A stretch of 64,000 bases of DNA from Spongorhabdus nitratireducens. GTDB lineage: Bacteria; Pseudomonadota; Gammaproteobacteria; Pseudomonadales; Endozoicomonadaceae. Location: positions 1 to 64,000 of the forward strand of contig CANDOC010000015.1 in NCBI GenBank assembly GCA_947387575.1. Reading direction: 5' to 3'. The position numbers and the translations under genes were made by a program. The notes below the pieces were generated by a model. It was not told where the DNA came from and did not search any database. It saw nothing but the letters and a program-made list of their open reading frames with translations. How positions within the stretch are numbered: the first letter of the stretch is position 1; each line of letters begins with the position of its first letter. Of this stretch, positions 28,358 through 37,077 are shown piece by piece.

Positions 28358-29749
28358 ATGGATTATTTTCCGCTGTTTCATGATATCCGTCAGTCGCGCT
28401 GCCTGATTGTGGGTGGTGGTTCAGTGGCAACCCGCAAGGCACGACAGTTACATCAGGCCGGTGCGTATCTGACAGTAGTCGCGCCGGAAATTGATGCTGA
28501 TATGGAAGCTCTCGCTGCAGAATCTCCTCATCATCAACTGGTTAATCGTCGCTGGCAGACGGGTGATATGACAGGTAAAACACTGGTCATTGCAGCAACT
28601 GAAAACCGTGAAGTTAACCGCCAGGTTTCTGAAACAGCCCGACAGCAGCTGACTCCGGTGAATGTGGTTGATGATCCCGAGTTAAGCAGTGTTATCTTTC
28701 CGGCTATTGTTGATCGCTCACCGTTACAGATTGCGTTTTCTACCGGAGGAGAAGCGCCTGTACTGGCACGTCAACTGCGAACACAATTGGAAACACTGAT
28801 TCCTGCCAACTATGGTCGACTGACCCGTTTTGCCGGTCGTTTGCGTGAGCGGGTGAAGCAGAGGTTTGATACGCTGGCTCAGCGACGCTATTTCTGGGAG
28901 TCCATTTTTGAAGGCCCGGTAGGGGAGCAGGTATTGGCCGGAAATGAGCAAACGGCCGAGCAAATGTTCGATGAACAGCTGAATGCTACCGATAATAAAC
29001 CGGCGACCGGTGAAGTCTGGCTGGTGGGTGGCGGTCCGGGTGATCCTGACCTGCTTACCTTTAAAGCACTGAGACTGATGCAGAAAGCGGATGTGATTCT
29101 GTACGACAGACTGGTGTCGGAAGATGTACTGGCCCTGTGTCGCCGAGATGCGGATTATGTCTATGTAGGCAAAGCCCGCTCCAATCATACCTTGCCACAG
29201 GAAGAGATTAACCACCGGCTGGTTCGACTGGCAAAAGAAGGCAAGCGGGTGTTGCGCTTGAAAGGTGGTGATCCGTTTATCTTTGGTCGAGGTGGAGAGG
29301 AAATCGATCGGCTGGCAGAAGAGGGGATTCCATTTCAGGTAGTGCCGGGCATTACTGCAGCGTCCGGTTGTGCCAGCTATGCCGGTATACCGCTGACCCA
29401 TCGCGATCATGCCCAGTCGGTGCGGTTTGTGACAGGGCATCTGAAAGATAACAGTTGTGACCTGCCATGGACCGAACTGGTCAATCCAGCACAGACTGTT
29501 GTTTTCTACATGGGGCTACATGCTTTACCGGAAATTATTTGCCAGTTGCTGGCTCATGGCCGTGCCGAAGATACGCCCATAGCATTGATTGAGAAAGGCG
29601 GCTCACGACAGCAGCGGGTTATCACCGGAACATTTGAAACCATTGTCGATCAATGTCAGCAGGCCGGATTTAAAACACCGACGCTGGTGATTGTAGGTAG
29701 CGTGGTGACATTACATAAGTCACTGAAATGGTATCAGGGGGCGGAGTAA
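28358..29749 (+). CDS. cysG: Siroheme synthase CysG
   Basis: This 463-residue trifunctional enzyme makes siroheme from uroporphyrinogen III by two methylations, NAD-dependent oxidation and iron insertion. The N-terminal dehydrogenase/ferrochelatase part begins MDYFPLFHDIRQ with GGGSVATRKARQL. The C-terminal SAM methyltransferase part begins VWLVGGGPGDPDLLTFKA and contains LRLKGGDPFIFGRGGEE and VVPGITAA. The ATG at 28358 with AGGCAGA upstream matches the E. coli protein (457). It supplies the NirB cofactor, although it is 21 kb from nirBDC. A small exported protein follows four bases later. Confidence 0.96.
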   Translation: MDYFPLFHDIRQSRCLIVGGGSVATRKARQLHQAGAYLTVVAPEIDADMEALAAESPHHQLVNRRWQTGDMTGKTLVIAATENREVNRQVSETARQQLTPVNVVDDPELSSVIFPAIVDRSPLQIAFSTGGEAPVLARQLRTQLETLIPANYGRLTRFAGRLRERVKQRFDTLAQRRYFWESIFEGPVGEQVLAGNEQTAEQMFDEQLNATDNKPATGEVWLVGGGPGDPDLLTFKALRLMQKADVILYDRLVSEDVLALCRRDADYVYVGKARSNHTLPQEEINHRLVRLAKEGKRVLRLKGGDPFIFGRGGEEIDRLAEEGIPFQVVPGITAASGCASYAGIPLTHRDHAQSVRFVTGHLKDNSCDLPWTELVNPAQTVVFYMGLHALPEIICQLLAHGRAEDTPIALIEKGGSRQQRVITGTFETIVDQCQQAGFKTPTLVIVGSVVTLHKSLKWYQGAE

Positions 29750-29753
29750 GTCT

Positions 29754-30332
29754 ATGAAACAGTTGTTGCTATGGGTAACTGTCATCCTCTGGCTTAGCCC
29801 AGCTATTGCCAGTGCGGATAATATTGACCAAAGCCAGCACAACAATATAGTGGTTACCCCTGGCACGCTGCATGACTATTACCACCTTAAGCTGCGACTG
29901 CAGGCGGGGGATTACGAACTCAGTATTCCCAACCGCCTGCGGTCACCGAAATACAGTGAAGATAACAGCTACCGGTTTGAAGACGGTGGACAGTTCGAGA
30001 TCTTTATCAGAAAAGAAATATTTCCAGCATCGCTGGATACTTCGGTCGCTAGCGAATTTATTATTCTGCGTATGCCATGGACCCGGTCTGATATGTCTGA
30101 ATCTGAACGTTCGGTACAGCAGAAAAGAAAGCTTTTTGATCGACTGAAGCAGTTGAAGCAGGAGCCTGAAGCATCCGAAGATATTGTGGTAGAGTTTAAT
30201 CCTTATATTGCGGTACTGTCAGGCGATCCTCTGAAGTTGAAACTGACAGCGCCCAATATCTTTTTCCGTCAGGCCTGGGGGCAATATATTAACTATATCG
30301 GCCCCTTAAAGCAGGAAGACCATCGGCGCTGA
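29754..30332 (+). CDS. Small exported protein of unknown function
   Basis: I do not recognise this 192-residue protein. It has a signal peptide (about 1-22, KQLLLWVTVILWLSPAIASA) and no further membrane span, so it is probably periplasmic or secreted. The mature part alternates short strands with a charged helix (about 118-140, SESERSVQQKRKLFDRLKQ). It starts 4 bp after cysG and is probably co-transcribed with it, though a role in siroheme synthesis is not implied. It is convergent with the YjiH-type gene 38 bp downstream. Confidence 0.65.
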   Translation: MKQLLLWVTVILWLSPAIASADNIDQSQHNNIVVTPGTLHDYYHLKLRLQAGDYELSIPNRLRSPKYSEDNSYRFEDGGQFEIFIRKEIFPASLDTSVASEFIILRMPWTRSDMSESERSVQQKRKLFDRLKQLKQEPEASEDIVVEFNPYIAVLSGDPLKLKLTAPNIFFRQAWGQYINYIGPLKQEDHRR

Positions 30333-30370
30333 GGTTGAAGTCAGCTGCCAGCGCCAGAACGGATAAGTCT

Positions 30371-31732
30371 TCAAAATACCAGATGGCCAACCAGTACAAT
30401 AATTGGCAGGGTAACCAGAGTTCTCAGCAAAAAGATGGCCAGCAGTTCCAGCAGGTTCAGAGGAATCTTGCTGCCCAGAATGACTGCTCCGGTTTCGGAC
30501 ATGAATATCAGCTGGGTTACAGACAGTGCCGCAATAACAAACCGGGTGATTTCGCTGTTGATTGATGCAGCAAGAATTGACGGTACAAACATATCGGTAA
30601 ATCCGACCAGCACCGCTTCAGACGCAGCCTTGGCTTCCGGCAGCTGAAGCAGTTTAAGCAGAGGTATAAAAGGAGCACCAAGAAGGCTGAACAAGGACGT
30701 ATATTCAGCAACAATAAGGCCCACAGTACCAATAGCCATTACAACCGGCAGTACACCGAAAACCATTCCCAGACCACTTTTGACTCCCTGTGCAGCAACA
30801 GATTTGAGGCTGTCGACTTTGGCTGCACGTTCAAGTGCAAGTTCATAACCATAACTTAAAGCTGAACGTCCTTCAGGAATAAGTTCGTCGTCGTGCTCTC
30901 GGGCAGTCCCATCAATGAACAAATCTTTTTTATTGCTAAGCGGTGGAATCCGTTGCAGCAAAATTGCGGCAATGACACCGGAAAGACAGATAGCAAAGTA
31001 GAACGGTAAAAAATGATCCTGCAGGCCAACCTGAGTCAGTACCACCAGAGAAAAAGAAATACCGACGATAGAAAACATGGTGGCGACAACAGCTGCTTCC
31101 CGTGTCGTATATTTCTTGTTCTCGTACTGGGAGCTGGTCAGCATAATACCTACGGTGCCATCACCCAGCCAAGAAGAAATACAGTCAATGGCCGCCCGTC
31201 CGGGAAGACGGAATACGGGACGCATTACCTTGCTCATCAATGTGCCCAGTAGCTCCAGCAGACCAAAATCAAGCAGCAGGGGTAGTAACAATCCGGCAAG
31301 GAAAAAAGTAACCAGCAGCGAAGGCAGCAAGTCGAAAAATACCAGTCCACCGGTATTGCTGCTCCAGACCATTTCCGAGCCCAACTTGTATTGCGCCATT
31401 ACCGCAAATCCGGCACCGGCTATTCGAACCATCAGCCAGACAGGTGTTGTCTGAAACAGAGCGCTCAGCAGGGAAGATCCTGTGATCCAGTCTGGGCGGA
31501 ACAGGGTTGTCAGCAGGGAAAATACCGCAGAAATGCACATCACACCGGTAGCCAGTGAAAAGATATGGTCACCGAGCAGGCTTTTGGCAGTTTTTGCCAT
31601 TAATGCCAGAGGAAAGGTCATGCCTGATTCTGTTATCACCGGCATCATAAAAAACATGATGCCCAGTAATGATGGAATGGCAAATAGCATCGTTGTTCTG
31701 GAAAGGGAGGGTTTTATAGTCAAAGTCTGCAT
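30371..31732 (-). CDS. YjiH-family membrane transporter (nucleoside-recognition domain)
   Basis: This is a 453-residue multi-span membrane protein. PSLLGIMFFMMPVI at the N-terminus and the paired Gate/nucleoside-recognition segments (ESAVLVGFTDMFVPS-type, here EAVLVGFTDMFVPSILA) are typical of the YjiH group related to Spore maturation and FeoB-gate proteins. A charged cytoplasmic loop occupies about 265-300. Substrate unknown. It is a single-gene unit, convergent with the exported protein before it. Confidence 0.78.
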   Translation of the reverse strand: MQTLTIKPSLSRTTMLFAIPSLLGIMFFMMPVITESGMTFPLALMAKTAKSLLGDHIFSLATGVMCISAVFSLLTTLFRPDWITGSSLLSALFQTTPVWLMVRIAGAGFAVMAQYKLGSEMVWSSNTGGLVFFDLLPSLLVTFFLAGLLLPLLLDFGLLELLGTLMSKVMRPVFRLPGRAAIDCISSWLGDGTVGIMLTSSQYENKKYTTREAAVVATMFSIVGISFSLVVLTQVGLQDHFLPFYFAICLSGVIAAILLQRIPPLSNKKDLFIDGTAREHDDELIPEGRSALSYGYELALERAAKVDSLKSVAAQGVKSGLGMVFGVLPVVMAIGTVGLIVAEYTSLFSLLGAPFIPLLKLLQLPEAKAASEAVLVGFTDMFVPSILAASINSEITRFVIAALSVTQLIFMSETGAVILGSKIPLNLLELLAIFLLRTLVTLPIIVLVGHLVF

Positions 31733-31941
31733 TTGTATATTTATGCTTTAAAAATTAATAATAATTCATTTTGATTGATTTTATGAGCTTATATGTATGG
31801 CTTGAATCGGTATATATACTGATTAGATGAATTTATATTCGAAGGTGTTCGGGCGAAGAGCTCGAAAAAAGTGAGGCATTAGAGCAGGTTCACCAGACAT
31901 GCTACGAGGAAATCTGGTGGCAGGGGAAGAAAACTCCAGGT

Positions 31942-33105
31942 TTATTTTGTCAGGCTGTCATAGGCCTCCTGAATTTTCCTGAATGCTTCTGCTCGGGACC
32001 CATCAGGATCCGGGCCCTTATCGGGATGGTGCTTTAGGGCTCCTTGTCGGTAGGCCCTTGATATATCTGATAATGATGCAGATGGAGGGAGGCCCAGAGT
32101 CTCTAGAGCTGCTTCACGGACTTTATCCGATATTTGAGATCCGGGTGCCTGTGCTCCCCTCAGGTCTCTTATACCGGAGAACATCATATGCAGGTCGCCA
32201 CGTTCAGGGCCGCCTGAGTTGGCTATCAGTGTTCGGGTAGTACTGATAACTTCTTCCGGAGGGTAACCCAAGCCTCTAAAGGCATCTTCCATCCATGGGG
32301 TAACGGTCGTTGTTACAAACTGTTTTTGCAGATCGGGGCGAGGCTTTATGCTGTCAGGTGCTGCTACCGGTGCTTTTTTTAAGCGTTTATGAATACTGCT
32401 GAAATCTCCCTTGCATTCATGCATTGCCTGAAGCACAGCGTATTTGGCATCGTTGGGGGTATAACCTTTTTTGCTCAGTAAACTCATGAATTTCTTGAAT
32501 TGATGGATCTGGTCATCAAACTGCAAAACCCTTTCAGGCAGTTGGCTGATATAAGTACGTATATCTCCGCCGGTCTGCTTTGCCCAGGCTAAAACCATGT
32601 GGCCGGTTTCCCTGGCGGCGGCCGGTGAGTAGCCTTTGGTTCTCAAATTGGAAATAGCCCACTGGAAATCTTCTTGTCGGCCGTCCTTGTATGCTTCATC
32701 GTTTATATATTGGTGAAATTTGGATAAAGAACCATCGGAGCGTTCGGCTATATGATTGGCCATTTTCTCCGCTGCCTGGCTTGAATACCCTCGTGCCATC
32801 AGAGTTTCGGCACCCCATTGCAGACGGGCATCAGTTGGTTGGGATATATCACTTGATTGCAATTTAACTGAGGCTGATGGGGTGATCGGGACCGGGTTTT
32901 GTCGATCGGACAAGCGCTTGGATTCAGGTCTGACGAGATTTTTCAAAAAGGACAGAATGGACTTCAGGCCTTTGACCAGAGTCTGCCGCACACTGCGACC
33001 TCTGGCTGTACGGCCTGTAGCACTCTCTTTTGAGTGCGTGCGATTGTTATTCGGGTCTTGTTCCGGGGGCGGTACCCGAGGACTGAGAGAGTTAACTTCG
33101 CCCAT
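31942..33105 (-). CDS. J-domain protein with four UBA-like helical repeats
   Basis: This 387-residue protein has no signal peptide. Residues 1-90 are basic, Pro/Ser-rich and probably disordered. Four units of about 40 residues follow (about 95-137, 147-190, 203-243, 268-314), each with a hydrophobic helix, then (R/K)GY(S/T) or GYPP, then Ala-rich helix and Gly-Asp before a third helix. This pattern resembles UBA domains (MGF/MGY loop, then G-N/G-D). The C-terminus (about 331-387) is a DnaJ domain with His-Pro-Asp at 360-362. A lone J-domain without Gly/Phe or zinc parts, plus UBA-like repeats, suggests an Hsp70 co-chaperone acting on ubiquitinated host targets; this is inference. Confidence 0.72.
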   Translation of the reverse strand: MGEVNSLSPRVPPPEQDPNNNRTHSKESATGRTARGRSVRQTLVKGLKSILSFLKNLVRPESKRLSDRQNPVPITPSASVKLQSSDISQPTDARLQWGAETLMARGYSSQAAEKMANHIAERSDGSLSKFHQYINDEAYKDGRQEDFQWAISNLRTKGYSPAAARETGHMVLAWAKQTGGDIRTYISQLPERVLQFDDQIHQFKKFMSLLSKKGYTPNDAKYAVLQAMHECKGDFSSIHKRLKKAPVAAPDSIKPRPDLQKQFVTTTVTPWMEDAFRGLGYPPEEVISTTRTLIANSGGPERGDLHMMFSGIRDLRGAQAPGSQISDKVREAALETLGLPPSASLSDISRAYRQGALKHHPDKGPDPDGSRAEAFRKIQEAYDSLTK

Positions 33106-33373
33106 GCCATCTATCCGTTATGAGGCTATGAAGCAAATATCGGCCGCAAGGTAGCGATTGTTGAGTGTTTTAATGGGGTTATTTGTTGATTTGAGTCAAT
33201 ATTTTTCAGTGAGATATTTGTAAGTATTAACCGCAGGCAGCTTAACCGGTTGCAATCGCCGTACCATTTCATGCCATCACCCCGGTATTGAAATGACTTT
33301 AGATACCCCGGATCAGGGATTACGGCATCAGGCACATTCTGTTTTTCTCGCGTTTTTTGCATCTGGAGTATTT

Positions 33374-34861
33374 ATGCAACGGGAACAATGGGCCTCACGC
33401 ACCGGGTTTATTCTCGCCGCTGTGGGCTCTGCTATCGGTCTTGGTAATATCTGGCGTTTCCCCTATATGGCCTATGAAAATGGCGGGGGCGCTTTCTTGA
33501 TTCCTTATTTCTTCGCCATGCTGACCGCCGGTATTCCATTTATGATTATGGAGTTCGGACTGGGACAGAAACTGCGCAGTGCGGCTCCCAGAGCATTCTC
33601 TCTGCTCAGTTCAAAGGCTGAATCTCTGGGCTGGTTTCAGGTCTCGATCGCGGCTGTGATTGCCTGCTACTACGTAGCTGTTATCGGTTGGGCAATTTCC
33701 TATTTTGGTTTCTCGTTCACCCAAAGCTGGGGTGCTGATGCCAACGGATTCTTCTTTAATAATTACTTGCAGCTGGGTAGCGATAACGGGCCTTCGGCGC
33801 TGGGGTCATTGCAATGGCATATTGTCGGCCCGGTATTGCTGGCCTGGGCAGTAAGCTTCTATGCCACCTATACCGGCGTACGAACCGGTATCGAGCGGCT
33901 TGGCAAGATCCTGATGCCGGTATTGTTCCTGATGGTACTGGTGCTGACATTGCGCGTGCTGATGCTGCCAGGTGCTGTGGATGGTGTGAACTGGTTGTTC
34001 AAGCCTGACTTTGGAGCGCTGACCAATCCTGATGTATGGTCTGCGGCGTATGGTCAGATCTTCTTCACCCTGAGTGTGGGCTTCGCAATTATGATTGCCT
34101 ACTCCAGCTATCTGCCGAAGAAATCGGACATTAACAACAACGCCATGATGACCGTGTTTATCAACTGTGGTTTTTCATTGCTGGCTGGTGTGATGATCTT
34201 TGCCGTACTGGGCTATATGGCGGCAGAGCAGGGTGTAGCGATTACTGAAGTAGTGAGTGCCGGGGTTGGTCTGGCATTTGTCACTATTCCAACAGCAATC
34301 AACCTGCTGCCACTGCCCTGGTTGTTAGGGCCTATGTTCTTCCTGGCGCTGGTTGTGGCTGGATTCAGCTCCCATGTATCGATTATGGAAGCGATTGTTT
34401 CCTCGGCGATGGACAAGACTGGTTGGAGCCGTCGCAAGGCTGCGAGTGTAATTTGTGGTGGCGGTGCAATCGTATCGCTGGCATTTGCAACCAACGGTGG
34501 TCTGCTGTTACTCGATTTGGTGGATTACTACATTAACAATGTTGCGCTGCTGACCAGCTGCCTGATTGAACTGCTGGTTGTGGGCTGGGTGTTGTTCAAA
34601 ATGCCGGAACTCCGCAGCCACGTAAACAGCGTTTCTGAAATTACGGTAGGTCGCTGGTGGGAGTTCACCCTGCGCTACCTGTGTGTTGCCATGCTGTTGG
34701 TGATTATTGGCAATAACCTGCTGACAGCTATCAGTGAAAACTATGGCGGTTATGCCACAGCTGACCAGCTGGTGTTTGGCTGGGGCTTGCTGGCCGCAAT
34801 GGTCGTGGGCAGTGTACTGCTGTCCAGACAAACTTCTTACCCTGTCGCCGCGGAGGCATGA
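33374..34861 (+). CDS. Sodium-dependent NSS-family amino acid transporter
   Basis: This 495-residue LeuT-fold importer has about eleven to twelve membrane spans. The first span WASRTGFILAAVGSAIGLGN and then IWRFPYM is the conserved NSS sodium/substrate site. It couples sodium entry to uptake of an amino acid; the MetS-like partner that follows suggests Met or Ala-type substrates (MetP-type). The ATG at 33374 has GGAG upstream and gives the family start; an upstream in-frame start at 33293 would add 27 non-family residues. The next gene starts four bases after its stop. Confidence 0.93.
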   Translation: MQREQWASRTGFILAAVGSAIGLGNIWRFPYMAYENGGGAFLIPYFFAMLTAGIPFMIMEFGLGQKLRSAAPRAFSLLSSKAESLGWFQVSIAAVIACYYVAVIGWAISYFGFSFTQSWGADANGFFFNNYLQLGSDNGPSALGSLQWHIVGPVLLAWAVSFYATYTGVRTGIERLGKILMPVLFLMVLVLTLRVLMLPGAVDGVNWLFKPDFGALTNPDVWSAAYGQIFFTLSVGFAIMIAYSSYLPKKSDINNNAMMTVFINCGFSLLAGVMIFAVLGYMAAEQGVAITEVVSAGVGLAFVTIPTAINLLPLPWLLGPMFFLALVVAGFSSHVSIMEAIVSSAMDKTGWSRRKAASVICGGGAIVSLAFATNGGLLLLDLVDYYINNVALLTSCLIELLVVGWVLFKMPELRSHVNSVSEITVGRWWEFTLRYLCVAMLLVIIGNNLLTAISENYGGYATADQLVFGWGLLAAMVVGSVLLSRQTSYPVAAEA

Positions 34862-34864
34862 AAT

Positions 34865-34957
34865 ATGACAACAGCAGCTATTGGTATGATGTTTATGGGT
34901 TTTGCTATCACCTGGGGTGGAGCTGCGCTCTGTATCCGTAAAGCAATGAAAAGCTGA
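34865..34957 (+). CDS. MetS-type small subunit of the NSS transporter
   Basis: This 30-residue single-span peptide begins MTTAAIGMMFMGFAITWGG and ends in a positively charged tail (RKAMKS). It starts 3 bp after the transporter stop. Small subunits of this shape (MetS of MetP in Corynebacterium) are required for activity of NSS-type Met/Ala importers. Its length and Gly-Gly-Ala membrane helix match that family. It is too short for ordinary gene finders. Confidence 0.8.
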   Translation: MTTAAIGMMFMGFAITWGGAALCIRKAMKS

Positions 34958-34976
34958 GATCTGTTTTGACCAATAT

Positions 34977-35004
34977 AAAAAGCCGGGATATTTCCCGGCT
35001 TTTT
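34977..35004. terminator. Bidirectional terminator
   Basis: AGCCGGG (34981-34987) and CCCGGCT (34994-35000) are flanked by AAAA on the left and TTTTT on the right, so it can end both the transporter operon (plus) and the convergent pseudokinase gene (minus). Confidence 0.88.
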
Positions 35005-35046
35005 ATATAAGAGTCACAGCGACATAGGATCTGTTTTTGTTGGTTT

Positions 35047-36912
35047 TCACTTAGTGTGTATATTTACCTTGGCCTGACCAGAGTTGAATGGTGTTCCATT
35101 GAGGTGATGTGCGTTTTTATCTACTGCTACCTGGATGTTTTTCAGCCGATTCCTGACTGTGTGAGCACAGGGCCTGTCTGCTGGGTGGCAGCTTAATAAT
35201 TCAGTACACAGATATAAGAACTGTATTCCTATAGGTGAAGATAAGAACGGAGAGGGATCAAACCCTCCGCCTTCCAGTATTTTGAGCGGGATCTCCTCGG
35301 CATTGGCAAACAGGCCATAAAGAGCCAGGCCAAGCAGCCACATATCAATCGATGTACCCTCAGAACAGCCGCCCAGTAGAAGCTCCGGGGCGAACATATG
35401 CGGCAGATCGTCATAGGGCATGCAGGTAATCGGAGCAAAGGCTGCAGGGAATCCAAAACCGGGGTTTGTCAGGTAGATACGTGATAAATCATGATTGTAA
35501 AATATATGCGAAAGCTGCAGGTTCAGGTGTGTCAGGTTTTTGCTGTGAAAATAATCTATTGCCTGTATTAATAATAATCCGATTAGAATCTTTTTAGTCA
35601 GCGCCATATTTGTTGGGTCAGTCATAGGTTGTAATAGTGGCTGACCTTTATGATTCAACGAAAACGCAATACACCACTCAGTTGTACTACAGCTCGACCA
35701 TGAAAGTGGCAGTAAACAGTTTTCAACTCCTTTTCTAAAAAGGTGATATCCGGTCATGTGTAGCTTTTTGGCGCAATAGGGCTCAATCGCGTCGAAACAA
35801 TCCGCGCACTGAAAATATGCCGGACTTTGTTTATGCTCGGTGCAATCTACTCCAAGCATACTCTTCCCAAAAAAATAACGAGACTTGCACTCAGTACAAT
35901 CAATCACTTTAAACTGAAAACCACAGTTTTCGGGGACAGTAATATTATTTTGACAGGAGTTTAGAGCACTTCTGCAGCACTGCTTTATATCTTCAAGAGT
36001 GAAATTAAGGCTTTCATAATCAGTATCTTCTTCCATGAACTGAAGAAATGGCTGAGGCTTGAGAGTAAATGAAGGCAAAGAGATTGTTGCAGTGTCATCA
36101 AATTGTGACTGACGTTTAATGACGACTCCGGAGGGTGGGAGAGAGCTGATACAAAATTTGCCGTTGGAACGGTGACAGTCGAGCAACCATGAAGTCTCAT
36201 CTTTGGAGCTCAGGGTCACACATGACAGCTGATAAAGAGGAGGGATTAAGTCATCATGCTGTAGCCAGTCGATCAACCTTGAGCGTAAAATCTTGATGGG
36301 GGCATACCAAGGCTCTCTGGCTTTATACCATATGGGAATTGCAGCCTTTAGACCGGGTTGTTGTAGTTGAGGTGAGCCATCATACAGGTCTGGAAAAATA
36401 ATTAGATTCTGTTCTTCGGTTTGAATACCGATATTTAAGCCTGGGCGAGGTGTAACAATTATCAGCTGGTTGTGTAAGCCCGGAGTCTCCAGTACATATT
36501 GTTCCCGGCTATTAGGGCTTAGACAAAAAGAAGATTGGGAGTAAAAGCTTTTAGGCGCTTTTCGGGAAGAAGCCCGAATCATATTTCTGATGTGTTTTAG
36601 TCCATGATCACTCAGCTTGACCGGCTCGACTCTGATTTCATTGAGGTATTCGTGATTTTTGGCAAGTTCTGCCAATTCAATCTCTACAATTCCTCTGTGA
36701 GTGTAGGTGCAATAGACTTCCTTGATTTCAATTGAAGTCCATTCAAGAGACTGGATTGTTCTTGCCAAAACAGAGGTTATGAGAGGGACTGTACAGGTCT
36801 CGCGCTCAGGAAATATGAGACTGGAATTCGAGGAAAAACTGATAATAAAGGCGGTAGCTGTGTACGAGCCTTCGGTAGGGAAGCCTGCCTTTCCAAACCG
36901 GGCAGATATCAA
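35047..36912 (-). CDS. Exported pseudokinase with B-box-like Cys/His cluster
   Basis: This is a 621-residue frame with a kinase-like C-terminal half. AIDYFHSKNLTHLNLQLSHI has HLN (about 462) in place of the catalytic HRD. The DFG region reads TNPGFG, so metal-binding Asp is lost. APELLLGG and IDMWLLGLALYGLF match the APE and helix-F segments. Residues about 357-392 contain C-x2-H-x8-C-x2-C-x7-C-x4-H-x4-H, reminiscent of a degenerate B-box zinc domain. The frame begins at a TTG only; upstream in the same frame is a signal peptide (KKIFLLVLLLISARFGKAG) cut off by a stop at an A9 tract (see 36933-36950). The role is inferred to be a secreted, catalytically dead kinase-like scaffold. Confidence 0.62.
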   Translation of the reverse strand: MISARFGKAGFPTEGSYTATAFIISFSSNSSLIFPERETCTVPLITSVLARTIQSLEWTSIEIKEVYCTYTHRGIVEIELAELAKNHEYLNEIRVEPVKLSDHGLKHIRNMIRASSRKAPKSFYSQSSFCLSPNSREQYVLETPGLHNQLIIVTPRPGLNIGIQTEEQNLIIFPDLYDGSPQLQQPGLKAAIPIWYKAREPWYAPIKILRSRLIDWLQHDDLIPPLYQLSCVTLSSKDETSWLLDCHRSNGKFCISSLPPSGVVIKRQSQFDDTATISLPSFTLKPQPFLQFMEEDTDYESLNFTLEDIKQCCRSALNSCQNNITVPENCGFQFKVIDCTECKSRYFFGKSMLGVDCTEHKQSPAYFQCADCFDAIEPYCAKKLHMTGYHLFRKGVENCLLPLSWSSCSTTEWCIAFSLNHKGQPLLQPMTDPTNMALTKKILIGLLLIQAIDYFHSKNLTHLNLQLSHIFYNHDLSRIYLTNPGFGFPAAFAPITCMPYDDLPHMFAPELLLGGCSEGTSIDMWLLGLALYGLFANAEEIPLKILEGGGFDPSPFLSSPIGIQFLYLCTELLSCHPADRPCAHTVRNRLKNIQVAVDKNAHHLNGTPFNSGQAKVNIHTK

Positions 36913-36932
36913 TAATAAAACTAACAGGAAAA

Positions 36933-36950
36933 TTTTTTTTTAGGAGGCAT
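36933..36950 (-). other. Out-of-frame start codon and A9 slippage tract
   Basis: On the minus strand ATGCCTCCT (36950-36942) runs into nine A residues (36941-36933) and TTTTCC. Read as is, it gives MPPKKKFSC and a stop. Adding one A gives MPPKKK joined to IFLLVLLLISARFGKAG, a textbook signal peptide in frame with the pseudokinase. The gene is therefore off by one base at a homopolymer: a phase-variable tract, a transcriptional-slippage site, or a sequencing error. Confidence 0.65.
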
Positions 36951-37028
36951 ATCCAACTTGCACAACTTCTTATATCAAACCAATAACACATTAGTATTGA
37001 TTGATTATTTTACAAGCTGGAATAGCAG

Positions 37029-37070
37029 CCCCCTGTGCAATGACTACTTTAGTTTATCTGGCGCAGGGGG
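37029..37070 (-). terminator. Possible terminator of the deoxynucleoside kinase gene
   Basis: CCCCCTGTGC (37029-37038) pairs with GCGCAGGGGG (37061-37070) at nine of ten positions, 8 bp behind the stop. There is no T run on the minus strand, so it could be a rho-dependent end or a 3' stabilising stem. Confidence 0.4.
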
Positions 37071-37077
37071 AGAGAGG

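Noticed and set aside
31891-31919. CACCAGA/TCTGGTG stem downstream of the J-domain gene
   Set aside because: Seven pairs with a 15-nt loop and no T run directly behind it; too weak to call a terminator.
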